A program made the translations under genes and the position numbers. From the NCBI RefSeq assembly GCF_023913735.1, contig NZ_JAMXBH010000020.1:1-64000 (forward strand): a DNA stretch of 64,000 nucleotides, read 5' to 3'. Positions within the stretch are counted from its first letter, which is position 1; each line of letters begins with the position of its first letter. The notes beneath the pieces were generated by a model. It was given only the letters and a program-made list of their open reading frames with translations. It did no database searches and had not been told where the DNA came from. This DNA is from Pseudarthrobacter raffinosi (GTDB lineage Bacteria; Actinomycetota; Actinomycetes; Actinomycetales; Micrococcaceae). Of this stretch, positions 7,772-15,716 are shown one piece after another.

Positions 7772-10024
7772 TTGGAGGGTCCCGAAATCCAGTTCTCAGA
7801 AGCAGTCATTGACAATGGCCGCTTTGGCAAGCGTGTAATCCGCTTTGAAACCGGCCGTCTTGCCAAGCAGGCAGCCGGCGCAGCCATGGTGTACATCGAC
7901 GAAGACACCGCACTGCTGTCCGCCACCACCGCCGGCAAGCACCCGCGTGAAGGCTTCGACTTCTTCCCGCTGACGGTTGACGTTGAAGAGCGCATGTACG
8001 CCGCCGGCCGTATCCCGGGCTCGTTCTTCCGCCGCGAAGGCCGCCCGTCCACCGAGGCCATCCTGGCCTGCCGCCTCATGGACCGCCCGCTGCGTCCGGC
8101 CTTCGTCAAGGGCCTGCGCAACGAGGTCCAGATCGTGGTGACCGTCCTGGCCATCAACCCCGACGAGCTCTACGACGTGGTGGCCATCAACGCCTCCTCC
8201 ATGTCCACCCAGCTCTCGGGCCTGCCGTTCTCCGGCCCGATCGGCGGCGTCCGCGTTGCCCTCGTCGCTGACGAGCACGGTTCACAGTGGGTTGCTTTCC
8301 CCAAGCACTCCCAGCTCGAGAACTCTGTGTTCAACATGGTTGTAGCCGGCCGTGTTGCCGGTGACGACGTCGCCATCATGATGGTCGAAGCCGAAGCAAC
8401 CGACAATTCCTGGAACCTCATCAAGGAACAGGGCGCCACCGCTCCCACCGAAGAGGTTGTCTCCGAGGGCCTCGAGGCTGCCAAGCCGTTCATCAAGGCA
8501 CTCTGCGACGCCCAGGCGGACCTGGCTGCACGCGCTGCCAAGCCCACCGTTGAGTTCCCGGTCTTCCTGGACTACCAGGATGACGTCTACGCCGCTGTTG
8601 AGTCCGCTGCCGCTGAGAAGCTGGCCGCTATCTTCCAGATCGCTGACAAGCAGGAACGCGATGCTGCAACGGATTCGCTCAAGGACGAAGTCACTTCTTC
8701 CCTGGCCGGCCAGTTCGAAGGCCGCGACAAGGAGCTGTCCGCAGCATTCCGCTCGGTTACCAAGCAGGTTGTGCGCCAGCGTATCCTCAAGGACCAGATC
8801 CGCATCGACGGCCGTGGCCTGACGGACATCCGCCAGCTCACCGCCGAGGTTGAGGTTCTGCCCCGCGTGCACGGCTCGGCAATCTTCGAGCGCGGCGAAA
8901 CCCAGATCATGGGTGTCACCACGCTGAACATGCTCAAGATGGAACAGCAGATCGATTCGCTGTCGCCCGTCACGCGCAAGCGCTACATGCACAACTACAA
9001 CTTCCCGCCGTACTCCACCGGCGAGACCGGCCGCGTGGGTTCGCCCAAGCGCCGCGAAATCGGACACGGCGCCCTCGCCGAGCGCGCCATTATGCCGGTG
9101 CTGCCGTCCCGCGAGGAATTCCCCTACGCGATCCGCCAGGTGTCTGAGGCTCTCAGCTCCAACGGTTCGACGTCGATGGGTTCCGTCTGCGCTTCGACGC
9201 TGTCCCTGCTCAATGCAGGTGTGCCGCTGAAGGCAGCTGTTGCAGGTATCGCCATGGGCCTGGTCTCCGACCAGGTTGACGGCCAGACCCGCTACGCAGC
9301 CCTGACCGATATCCTCGGCGCCGAAGATGCTTTCGGAGACATGGACTTCAAGGTTGCCGGCACCGCCGAATTCGTTACGGCCATCCAGCTGGACACGAAG
9401 CTCGACGGCATCCCCGCTTCCGTGCTGGCAGCAGCGCTGAAGCAGGCCCGCGAAGCCCGACTGCACATCCTGGACGTCCTGAACTCCGCGATCGACACCC
9501 CGGATGAGCTCTCCGAGTTCGCGCCGCGCGTCATCGCGGTCAAGATCCCGGTTGACAAGATCGGCGAGGTCATTGGGCCCAAGGGCAAGATGATCAACCA
9601 GATCCAGGAAGACACCGGCGCCGACATCTCCATCGAGGACGACGGCACGGTCTACATTGGCGCCACCAACGGTCCGTCTGCTGACGCAGCACGCTCCGCC
9701 ATCAACGCCATTGCCAACCCGCAGATCCCGGAAATCGGCGAGCGCTACCTGGGTACGGTCGTCAAGACCACCACCTTCGGTGCCTTCATTTCGCTGACTC
9801 CGGGCAAGGACGGCCTGCTGCACATCTCCGAGCTGCGCAAGCTGGCCAACGGCAAGCGCGTGGACAACGTTGATGACGTGGTTTCCGTCGGCCAGAAGAT
9901 CCAGGTGGAAATCACCAAGATCGATGACCGTGGAAAGCTGTCGCTGTCCCCCGTAGTGGCTGAAGAAGAAGGCGCCGAGAGCGTTGACGCTTCCGCCGCA
10001 GAGAGCGCTGTCGAAGCGGAGTAG
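7772..10024 (+). CDS. pnp: polyribonucleotide nucleotidyltransferase (PNPase)
   Basis: 750 aa. Phosphorolytic 3'-5' exoribonuclease of RNA decay, which also acts as a guanosine pentaphosphate synthetase in actinobacteria. Two RNase PH-like domains surround an alpha-helical linker, followed by KH (IGPKGKMINQIQ) and S1 (GTVVKTTTFGAFISL) RNA-binding domains. The start is TTG at 7772, preceded by a near-perfect GGAGGTGA six bases away; in-frame codons further upstream lack a ribosome site and the conserved GPEIQFSEAVIDNG begins here. Confidence 0.96.
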   Translation: MEGPEIQFSEAVIDNGRFGKRVIRFETGRLAKQAAGAAMVYIDEDTALLSATTAGKHPREGFDFFPLTVDVEERMYAAGRIPGSFFRREGRPSTEAILACRLMDRPLRPAFVKGLRNEVQIVVTVLAINPDELYDVVAINASSMSTQLSGLPFSGPIGGVRVALVADEHGSQWVAFPKHSQLENSVFNMVVAGRVAGDDVAIMMVEAEATDNSWNLIKEQGATAPTEEVVSEGLEAAKPFIKALCDAQADLAARAAKPTVEFPVFLDYQDDVYAAVESAAAEKLAAIFQIADKQERDAATDSLKDEVTSSLAGQFEGRDKELSAAFRSVTKQVVRQRILKDQIRIDGRGLTDIRQLTAEVEVLPRVHGSAIFERGETQIMGVTTLNMLKMEQQIDSLSPVTRKRYMHNYNFPPYSTGETGRVGSPKRREIGHGALAERAIMPVLPSREEFPYAIRQVSEALSSNGSTSMGSVCASTLSLLNAGVPLKAAVAGIAMGLVSDQVDGQTRYAALTDILGAEDAFGDMDFKVAGTAEFVTAIQLDTKLDGIPASVLAAALKQAREARLHILDVLNSAIDTPDELSEFAPRVIAVKIPVDKIGEVIGPKGKMINQIQEDTGADISIEDDGTVYIGATNGPSADAARSAINAIANPQIPEIGERYLGTVVKTTTFGAFISLTPGKDGLLHISELRKLANGKRVDNVDDVVSVGQKIQVEITKIDDRGKLSLSPVVAEEEGAESVDASAAESAVEAE

Positions 10025-10033
10025 TCCACTGAC

Positions 10034-10100
10034 GTGGAGGAGCATCCTCCTCCACACAGCATGAATCGGCGGGGCCGGTGGATGATCCACCGGCCCCGCC
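10034..10100 (+). terminator. two tandem hairpins after pnp
   Basis: First hairpin: arms 10034-10042 and 10047-10055, nine perfect pairs. Second: arms 10068-10081 and 10087-10100, fourteen perfect GC-rich pairs with a five-base loop. Neither has a long U tract, which is usual in high-GC actinobacteria. Confidence 0.75.
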
Positions 10101-10148
10101 GCTGTTACGATGGCAGCCAGATCCGGCTGCCGCTCCTGAAAGGCTTCA

Positions 10149-11492
10149 ATGACTGTTGTACCCCTGCCGCTTGAGCAGAACCAGCCCGGCGACACCCTGG
10201 TCCACGGCTCCGACGGCGGCTCCGTTGTCCGGCGTTCGGTGCTGCCGGGCGGCGTTCGGGTGCTCACCGAAGCGATGCCGGGCCAGCGTTCGGCGACCAT
10301 CGGTTTCTGGGTGGGCGTCGGGTCACGCGATGAAGCCCCGGGCCAGCACGGCTCCACGCACTTCCTGGAGCACCTGCTGTTCAAGGGGACCAAACGCCGC
10401 ACTGCCCTGGAGATCGCCTCGGCCTTTGACGAGGTGGGCGGGGAGTCCAACGCAGCCACGGCCAAGGAGAGCACGTGCTATTTCGCGCGCGTGCTGGACA
10501 CGGACCTGCCCATGGCCATCGACGTCATTGCCGACATGATCACCGGTGCCGTCCTGGATCCGGCCGAGATGGAGCAGGAGCGCGACGTCATCCTGGAGGA
10601 AATCGCCATGGACAGCGACGACCCCACGGACGTTGCACATGAAAACTTTGTGGCTGCCGTCCTGGGCACCCACCCGCTGGGCCGCCCTATCGGCGGCACG
10701 CCCGCCGCGATCCGCGCCGTCGCCCGCGAGTCCGTCTGGGAGCACTACCGCCGTTACTACCGCCCGGATGAGCTGGTCATCACCGCCGCCGGGGGCTTGG
10801 AGCACGACGTCGTCTGCAGCCTTGTGGTGGACGCCCTCCACACTGCCGGGTGGTCACTTGAGCCGGATGCCGCTCCGGTGGATCGCCGCTCCACCGAGCG
10901 GGCGGACATCACCGGCACAGCCGGGCTGCATGTGGTCAAGCGTGCGGTGGAACAGGCGAATATCATCATGGGCTGCCCGACGATTGTGGCCACCGATGAA
11001 CGCCGCTACGTCATGAGCGTCCTCAACGCCGTCCTGGGCGGCGGGATGTCCTCGCGGCTGTTCCAGGAGATCCGCGAGAAGCGTGGCCTGGTGTACTCCA
11101 CGTACTCCTTTGCCTCCTCCTACGCGGATGCAGGCTACTTCGGGATGTACGCAGGGTGCACTCCGTCCAAGGTCCGCCAGGTACTGGACCTGCTGGGGCT
11201 GGAGCTGGACAAGCTTGCCGAAGGCGGGATCTCCGACGACGAACTGCGCAAGGCCGTGGGCCAGCTCTGCGGCGGAATTGTCCTGGCACTGGAGGACACG
11301 GGTTCCCGCATGTCCCGCCTGGGCCGTGCTGAACTCGTGTCCGGTGAATACCAGGACATCGACGAGACCCTGCGCCAGATCAAGGCGGTCACTGCGCAGG
11401 AGGTCCAGGAGCTTGCCAGGGAACTGGCGGCCGCCCCGCGGACTGTCACCGTGGTGGGCCCGTTCGAGGAGACCGAAACCTTCGGTCTCTGA
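10149..11492 (+). CDS. M16-family zinc metallopeptidase
   Basis: 447 aa. The inverted zinc motif H71-F-L-E74-H75 and a downstream ERDVILEEI segment with the third ligand mark a processing-peptidase-like M16 protease. The second M16 half (ANIIMGCP, REKRGLVYSTYS) is present, so this is a complete bacterial single-chain member. It follows pnp as in many actinobacteria. Substrate unknown; a role in protein quality control is inference. Confidence 0.93.
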   Translation: MTVVPLPLEQNQPGDTLVHGSDGGSVVRRSVLPGGVRVLTEAMPGQRSATIGFWVGVGSRDEAPGQHGSTHFLEHLLFKGTKRRTALEIASAFDEVGGESNAATAKESTCYFARVLDTDLPMAIDVIADMITGAVLDPAEMEQERDVILEEIAMDSDDPTDVAHENFVAAVLGTHPLGRPIGGTPAAIRAVARESVWEHYRRYYRPDELVITAAGGLEHDVVCSLVVDALHTAGWSLEPDAAPVDRRSTERADITGTAGLHVVKRAVEQANIIMGCPTIVATDERRYVMSVLNAVLGGGMSSRLFQEIREKRGLVYSTYSFASSYADAGYFGMYAGCTPSKVRQVLDLLGLELDKLAEGGISDDELRKAVGQLCGGIVLALEDTGSRMSRLGRAELVSGEYQDIDETLRQIKAVTAQEVQELARELAAAPRTVTVVGPFEETETFGL

Positions 11493-11523
11493 CGGGCAGG
11501 CTTGCGCCCGCCATAATGAACCT

Positions 11524-11985
11524 ATGAACTTTCCGCAGCCGGGCACGGTGCACGCCGTCCTGGAGAACTTCCTGGGCCATTGGCGCGGCACCACCTGGCT
11601 GGACGCGTCGGCCTGGGGGCCCAAGCGCACGGCCTCGGCGGAAATCAGTTACACCAGGGCTGCCGGGGGCTACGCAGTCGTGCAAAGTTACAGACACACC
11701 GAAGCTGATGGCACGCACTTTGAAGGCCACGGCGTTTTTACTGTCGACCGTGACCACAACGACATCCTCTGGTACCACGTGGACAGCATGGGCCTACCGC
11801 CGGGAGCCCCGGCCCGCTGCACGTGGGTGGACGGTGTGCTGCGCGTCGAGCGCCACAGTGACCGGGGGACTGCCCGCCATACTTTCCGGGTGGACAACGA
11901 CGTGCTGATCCACACCGCCGAGTTGCGCCTCGGCGACGGCCAGGCCTTTGTCCCGTTCATGAACTCCGAGTGCCGCCGCGTCTGA
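11524..11985 (+). CDS. conserved hypothetical beta-barrel protein (DUF1579-like)
   Basis: 153 aa. The opening HAVLENFLGHWRGTTW motif and alternating beta-strand pattern resemble lipocalin-like DUF1579/THAP4-type proteins, but the match is loose. The start is the ATG six bases after CATAAT (11512-11517), a leaderless arrangement; a longer in-frame extension overlaps the M16 gene in another frame and is rejected. It probably binds a small hydrophobic ligand, by inference only. Confidence 0.6.
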   Translation: MNFPQPGTVHAVLENFLGHWRGTTWLDASAWGPKRTASAEISYTRAAGGYAVVQSYRHTEADGTHFEGHGVFTVDRDHNDILWYHVDSMGLPPGAPARCTWVDGVLRVERHSDRGTARHTFRVDNDVLIHTAELRLGDGQAFVPFMNSECRRV

Positions 11986-12000
11986 CCCCATCCCGACCCC

Positions 12001-12030
12001 TGCGCGAACGGACACTTGGGGCCCCTGCAG
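12001..12030 (-). repeat. isolated copy of the GGGGCC-CAAGTGTCCGTTCGCG repeat
   Basis: Read on the minus strand this is GGGGCCCCAAGTGTCCGTT followed by CGCGCA, closely matching the repeat cluster at 15319-15440. It lies between two convergent genes. Confidence 0.55.
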
Positions 12031-12041
12031 AATTCCGACCG

Positions 12042-12323
12042 TCAGCCGGCTGATTCCAGAATCCTTGTCCGCGGAGCGCCGTTCAAGGCTGGCGCTGCGG
12101 AAGACGAATTCCACACCCTACTTTTCAGGTTCGCCGGCAATTGCTCAGCCGGGCCGGGTTCGTTGAAATAGAGTTCCACCACCACGTAGTGGGAATCATC
12201 CACAGGCTGGGAAATCCGGTGGCCGACGACTCCGGAGGCCGCGCGGTCCACTGGATCCCGGTCGAAGGCTTCTTTCCACATGCCAAAGTCCTTAATGCCA
12301 TGTTCGATTTGCAGTGTGTACAT
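12042..12323 (-). CDS. small ABM-like conserved protein
   Basis: 93 aa. The pattern MYTLQIEHGIKDFGMWKEAF, a central HRISQPVDD and the final APALNGAPRTRI resemble the small dimeric alpha/beta-barrel proteins annotated as cyclase- or monooxygenase-like; no catalytic residues can be named. AAGGAG lies eight bases before the ATG, so unlike several neighbours it has a normal leader. It diverges from the LuxR-type regulator across a palindrome-rich intergenic region, which suggests it may be a target of that regulator. Confidence 0.65.
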   Translation of the reverse strand: MYTLQIEHGIKDFGMWKEAFDRDPVDRAASGVVGHRISQPVDDSHYVVVELYFNEPGPAEQLPANLKSRVWNSSSAAPALNGAPRTRILESAG

Positions 12324-12405
12324 TGCTAATTCTCCTTAGCTCATCGTGTTAGTTGATCGCACTTATTTGCCTCCGTGCTGTCCAACCCATGGCTCCTGTC
12401 CTGGG

Positions 12406-12485
12406 ACAGCCGCACGGTTCCGCTGCGTCGCGTACTGTCACGTTAACTGCCGGCCGATGTGGCCGGTATCCCAGAAATCTGGGAT
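12406..12485. promoter_or_regulatory. stacked inverted repeats, candidate operators
   Basis: Three inverted repeats lie between the ABM-like gene and the LuxR-type regulator: CTGTCC-TG-GGACAG (12406-12419), CCGGCC-GATGT-GGCCGG (12450-12466) and a perfect ATCCCAGA-AA-TCTGGGAT (12468-12485). They have the form of dimeric regulator sites. Confidence 0.5.
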
Positions 12486-12530
12486 CTTGGTAGAAAACCC
12501 GGTGCTGTCCACAGAGGGCATACTGGGGGA

Positions 12531-13670
12531 ATGACCCCCGGCAGGCCCTGGAACAGGAGCTTTGAACGGATCCGGCTCATCGGCGACTCCGCCCCGGATC
12601 ACCACTCGTTACGCACTGCCGTGCTCGCTGAGTTGGGCCGGGTGCTTCCGTTCAGTGCTTTCGTGTGGCCGCTCTCAGATCCGCTGACGGCGACGGGCAT
12701 GTCGCCCATGGCCCGGATTCCGTGCCCGGACGAACTGCCGTTGCTGATCAGGCTCAAGTATCTGACGCAGGCAGGTCGGTGGACGCAGTTGGCGATCAGC
12801 CCGTCGCCGGTCACGACGCTGCTGCGCGAAACTGCCGGCAATCCATCACGGAGCCTGGTATGGGATGGCCTGATGAAGCGCTACGGAGTGACCGATGTCC
12901 TGTTCGCAGTGCTGGCGGACAAGCACGGTTGCTGGGGTTGGATTGACCTCTGGCGAACGGCGAAGGAAAATCCCTTTACCGCCGACGAAGTGGGATACGT
13001 CGCTGCCGTGACGCGTGAGGTCATGCCCGCCCTTCGTCGTTCGATAGCCCGGCAATTTCTCCTGGAGGTGCCTGGCGGACGCGACCCCGTAGGACACGAG
13101 GTGGTCCGTACGCGGGCGTCAGCCGTCGGCGAACGTCCTGGGCCGGACTTGCCTCAGCAGGCTGTGCTGACTCTGGATGCGGATATGGCGGTGGTGGGTG
13201 GAACGGCTTCGGTGGAGGAGTGGCTTGGACTGCTCCAGGCCGGCCCGCGTCCCTTTCAACGCGTACCGGCCGAGGTCCTCAACGTCGCTGCCCAGCTGCT
13301 GGCGCGTGAGGCGGGCGTGGATCGTCATCCTGCGTCCGCCCGTGTGCACATCGGGTCAGGCCAGTGGGCCCTCCTCCAGGCCAGCCGGATGGACTCTACC
13401 GGCACGGCGGCCATTCCGCCATTGGCCGTCACCATCCAGGCCTGCCCTCCGGCGGCGAGGCTTGATATGTTCGCCCGGAGCTTCGGGCTGACAACGCGCC
13501 AGCGGGAATTGTTTGAGCTTGCCGCCAGCGGCGCCGACACCAACGCCATGGCTGACGCCTTGGGGATCGGGGCCCATACCGTCCAGGATCAGTTCAAGCA
13601 GATTTTCGAGACATGCGGCGTCCATAGCCGCGCGACGTTGTTGGCCCTGGCGATGGGAACGGCCCAGTAA
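12531..13670 (+). CDS. LuxR-type (HTH) transcriptional regulator
   Basis: 379 aa. The C-terminal ~60 residues form a GerE/LuxR helix-turn-helix (LTTRQRELFELAASGADTNA, then ALGIGAHTVQDQFKQIF). The N-terminal ~300 residues are of no recognised sensor family, possibly GAF-like. The ATG follows CATACT by six bases and also has GGGGGA in front, so the transcript is probably leaderless. An open frame extends upstream to 12459 but crosses the palindromes and is rejected. Likely autoregulated through 12450-12485, by inference. Confidence 0.82.
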   Translation: MTPGRPWNRSFERIRLIGDSAPDHHSLRTAVLAELGRVLPFSAFVWPLSDPLTATGMSPMARIPCPDELPLLIRLKYLTQAGRWTQLAISPSPVTTLLRETAGNPSRSLVWDGLMKRYGVTDVLFAVLADKHGCWGWIDLWRTAKENPFTADEVGYVAAVTREVMPALRRSIARQFLLEVPGGRDPVGHEVVRTRASAVGERPGPDLPQQAVLTLDADMAVVGGTASVEEWLGLLQAGPRPFQRVPAEVLNVAAQLLAREAGVDRHPASARVHIGSGQWALLQASRMDSTGTAAIPPLAVTIQACPPAARLDMFARSFGLTTRQRELFELAASGADTNAMADALGIGAHTVQDQFKQIFETCGVHSRATLLALAMGTAQ

Positions 13671-13682
13671 CCGAAACGCAGT

Positions 13683-15224
13683 TCAGCTCCGTGCCGGTGG
13701 TATGCCCAGGTCCAGGTCCAGGTCCAGGTCGAGTTCCAAGTCCAGGTCCGCGTCCAAGACCGAACCGGTGCTGGTGCCGGCGCCGGGCATGGGGATGTTG
13801 GCTGGCCAGTGGGGTGGTTCCCAGTCGGGGTGTTCGCTTTGGTAGTGCCGTCCGGTGGGTGAGGTCCAGCCGGGTGGTTCATTCTTGGTGGCGGTGGTGG
13901 GTTTCCAACCGGTGATGTGTCTGAGTCTGTGGTGTTTGTGGCAGGGTTGGCCGAGATTTGGGATGCCGGTGGTGCCGCCGTGGGCCCAGGCGAGGAGGTG
14001 GTCCGCTTCGTTGTCGAGGGAGTGGTTGCTGCAGCCTGGGAACGGGCATTTTCCGTCCCGTAGTCGTAGCCATTGGTGTTGGGCTTTGGTGAGCCGGTAG
14101 CTGGTCCGGCCGATTTCCAGGGGTGCGCCGTCGCGGGGATCGATCAGGACGCGGTGGAAGGATTCGGCACCGTCGGCGATCAGGTGGCGGGCCATGGATG
14201 GCGGGATCGGCCCGTATCCGTCGAGCATGGCGGGTTCGTCGGTCTGGCCCAGCAGCGCCATGACCGGGACCGTGATCAACACCTGCGCCCGCGGGGATGG
14301 AACACCGCCGCTCACGGCGATGCCCCCGGTCTCTTCGTGGCTCGTTTCGCCGGTCGCGCCGCCGCTCTTTTCCCTACCTTCATCACCGGTTCCGCTGCCT
14401 GCACTGTTGTTGGTCAGAAGCCAGGTGGCGGCGATGTCTGCTCGGAGCTGGCTGAGGTTCCGGTCCTCATGAGGCCCCTGCAACGCCCTGGCCACTGTGG
14501 GGGTCCGGTTCCAGATCCCGGCGGCGGTGTCCGCAGGGAGGTAGGCGGAGAGCCAGGCCATGCCGTCGCGGTCCGGGGCATATTCCAGGCGTCGGTCGGC
14601 TGCGCTCTTGATATGGCGTTTTTCGATGCTGACCGGGTGGTGGCGTTCCCGCCAGGTGCGGGCCTTGTGCCGGAACCTTCCGGGGATGAGCTCACCGGCC
14701 GGGCCACGTGCCGGATTCACCACGTGAGGGTCCAGGAAATGTGCCTCCAACGCCGCCGCGCCCGGCCTGTCGAGGTTGGTGGTTTCGTCGACCATGATCC
14801 GGGCGTGCTGCCACGAGATCGTCCCTGCCTGCAGCGCGGAGAATGTCAGCGGCAGGGCCGTGGTCAGGGCGTGGGCTTCGGCGAGGAGGGCCCCGGCAGT
14901 GCGTTCACTGACCGTCAGGGCACACGCGACCTCCGCGACGACGGCCATCTCCTGCCCGGTATGGTCCTCGGGCGACGTTGCAGGGCCCGCCAAAGTCTCG
15001 GCGGCGGCGGTGTAGCCGGCAGCCAGCCAGGCCTTCAGTGCGGCACTTTTCGCGTCCAGCCGTGAGATCTCGGCCAGCCCGTCCAGGAATTCATCTGCTC
15101 TCCGACGCATAGGATCAGCGTCCCCGGAACAGTTGGAATCAGTCCCGTCCCGGAGCGCCACAGCCAGCTCAGCGAAGGATGCCGAAAGGGCCTCCGCCGT
15201 CGCTACAGCTGCTCTGCTATCCAT
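13683..15224 (-). CDS. DUF222 / HNH endonuclease domain protein (13E12-like)
   Basis: 513 aa. An N-terminal DUF222 helical region (about 20-330) is followed by an HNH nuclease domain with zinc-type cysteines (KCPFPGCSNHSLDNEADHLL, then AWAHGGTTGIPNL and CHKHHRLRH). Such proteins are multicopy in actinobacteria, and their role is unknown. The C-terminus is odd: after GSV comes an acidic Leu-Asp repeat encoded by a six-base repeat. The ATG at 15224 is preferred over the TTG at 15230. It converges on the LuxR-type gene with 12 bases between. Confidence 0.88.
   Translation of the reverse strand: MDSRAAVATAEALSASFAELAVALRDGTDSNCSGDADPMRRRADEFLDGLAEISRLDAKSAALKAWLAAGYTAAAETLAGPATSPEDHTGQEMAVVAEVACALTVSERTAGALLAEAHALTTALPLTFSALQAGTISWQHARIMVDETTNLDRPGAAALEAHFLDPHVVNPARGPAGELIPGRFRHKARTWRERHHPVSIEKRHIKSAADRRLEYAPDRDGMAWLSAYLPADTAAGIWNRTPTVARALQGPHEDRNLSQLRADIAATWLLTNNSAGSGTGDEGREKSGGATGETSHEETGGIAVSGGVPSPRAQVLITVPVMALLGQTDEPAMLDGYGPIPPSMARHLIADGAESFHRVLIDPRDGAPLEIGRTSYRLTKAQHQWLRLRDGKCPFPGCSNHSLDNEADHLLAWAHGGTTGIPNLGQPCHKHHRLRHITGWKPTTATKNEPPGWTSPTGRHYQSEHPDWEPPHWPANIPMPGAGTSTGSVLDADLDLELDLDLDLDLGIPPARS
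13705..13757 (-). repeat. hexanucleotide repeat encoding (Leu-Asp)n
   Basis: A CCAGGT hexamer on the plus strand, with some variants, encodes the run of alternating Asp and Leu near the C-terminus of the HNH protein. Such short in-frame repeats can change length by slippage. Confidence 0.75.
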
Positions 15225-15318
15225 ACTCAAATCATCCCGCGAGGGTCTGACAATAACGGCCAGCCTGAACGGCTATGTGCATAACTCCGCGAAGCAACTG
15301 TAAGTGCCTGCATCCGTG

Positions 15319-15440
15319 GGCGGTTTCAAGGTGTCGTTGCAGGGGCCTCAACTGTCCGTTCGCACCAAGGACGCGGGGCCTCAAATGTTCGTTCGCGCCA
15401 AGATCCGGGGCCTCAAGTGTCCCCTCGCGCCGTCTGCAAG
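15319..15440. repeat. cluster of degenerate 32-33 bp direct repeats
   Basis: GGGGCCTCAA begins at 15342, 15375 and 15407, each followed by a version of NTGTCCGTTCGCGCCAAG. Weaker copies appear at about 15319 (GGTTTCAAGGTGTCGTT) and 15434 (CTGCAAGGTGTCC). The gap between the HNH gene and moaD holds no gene. Confidence 0.65.
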
Positions 15441-15445
15441 GTGTC

Positions 15446-15712
15446 CTACCCGCCGGCGAACGGAGGCAGCACGTCGACCACATCGCCCGGATTTAACACA
15501 GTCGTGCGGTCCCGGACGGCCACCTCGTTGAGCAGGAAACTGCTCCGGGACAGGATACGTTGCAGGGGAGGAGTGCCGGCAGCGGGCTCGGCGCGGTCCA
15601 CAGCCAGGACTGCCAGCAGCAGGTCGGCCACTGTGGCCCCCGGCGCGAGATCGAAGAGCTCTTCTTCGACCCCAGCGGCAGCGCGTGCGGCAGCGAAGTA
15701 ACGTACGTTCAA
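15446..15712 (-). CDS. moaD: molybdopterin synthase small subunit (MoaD/ThiS family)
   Basis: 88 aa ubiquitin-fold sulfur carrier. It ends in PPFAGG, so the C-terminal Gly-Gly needed for adenylation and thiocarboxylation is present. MoaD donates sulfur to precursor Z in the complex with MoaE. It starts four bases after the moaA stop on the same strand, so the two form an operon. ThiS is the main alternative, but the molybdenum cofactor neighbourhood decides for MoaD. Confidence 0.9.
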   Translation of the reverse strand: MNVRYFAAARAAAGVEEELFDLAPGATVADLLLAVLAVDRAEPAAGTPPLQRILSRSSFLLNEVAVRDRTTVLNPGDVVDVLPPFAGG

Positions 15713-15716
15713 GAAT

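Noticed and set aside
8282..10474. A 730-codon open frame on the minus strand opposite pnp
   Set aside because: It is a codon-bias shadow of pnp, has no family motifs, and lies wholly antisense to a highly conserved gene.
12346..12534. A 62-codon frame in front of the LuxR-type gene
   Set aside because: It covers the inverted repeats, has no ribosome site and no family resemblance.
15319..15440. Period of 32-33 bases suggested a small CRISPR array
   Set aside because: The similarity covers nearly the whole period, so there are no distinct spacers, and no cas genes are near.
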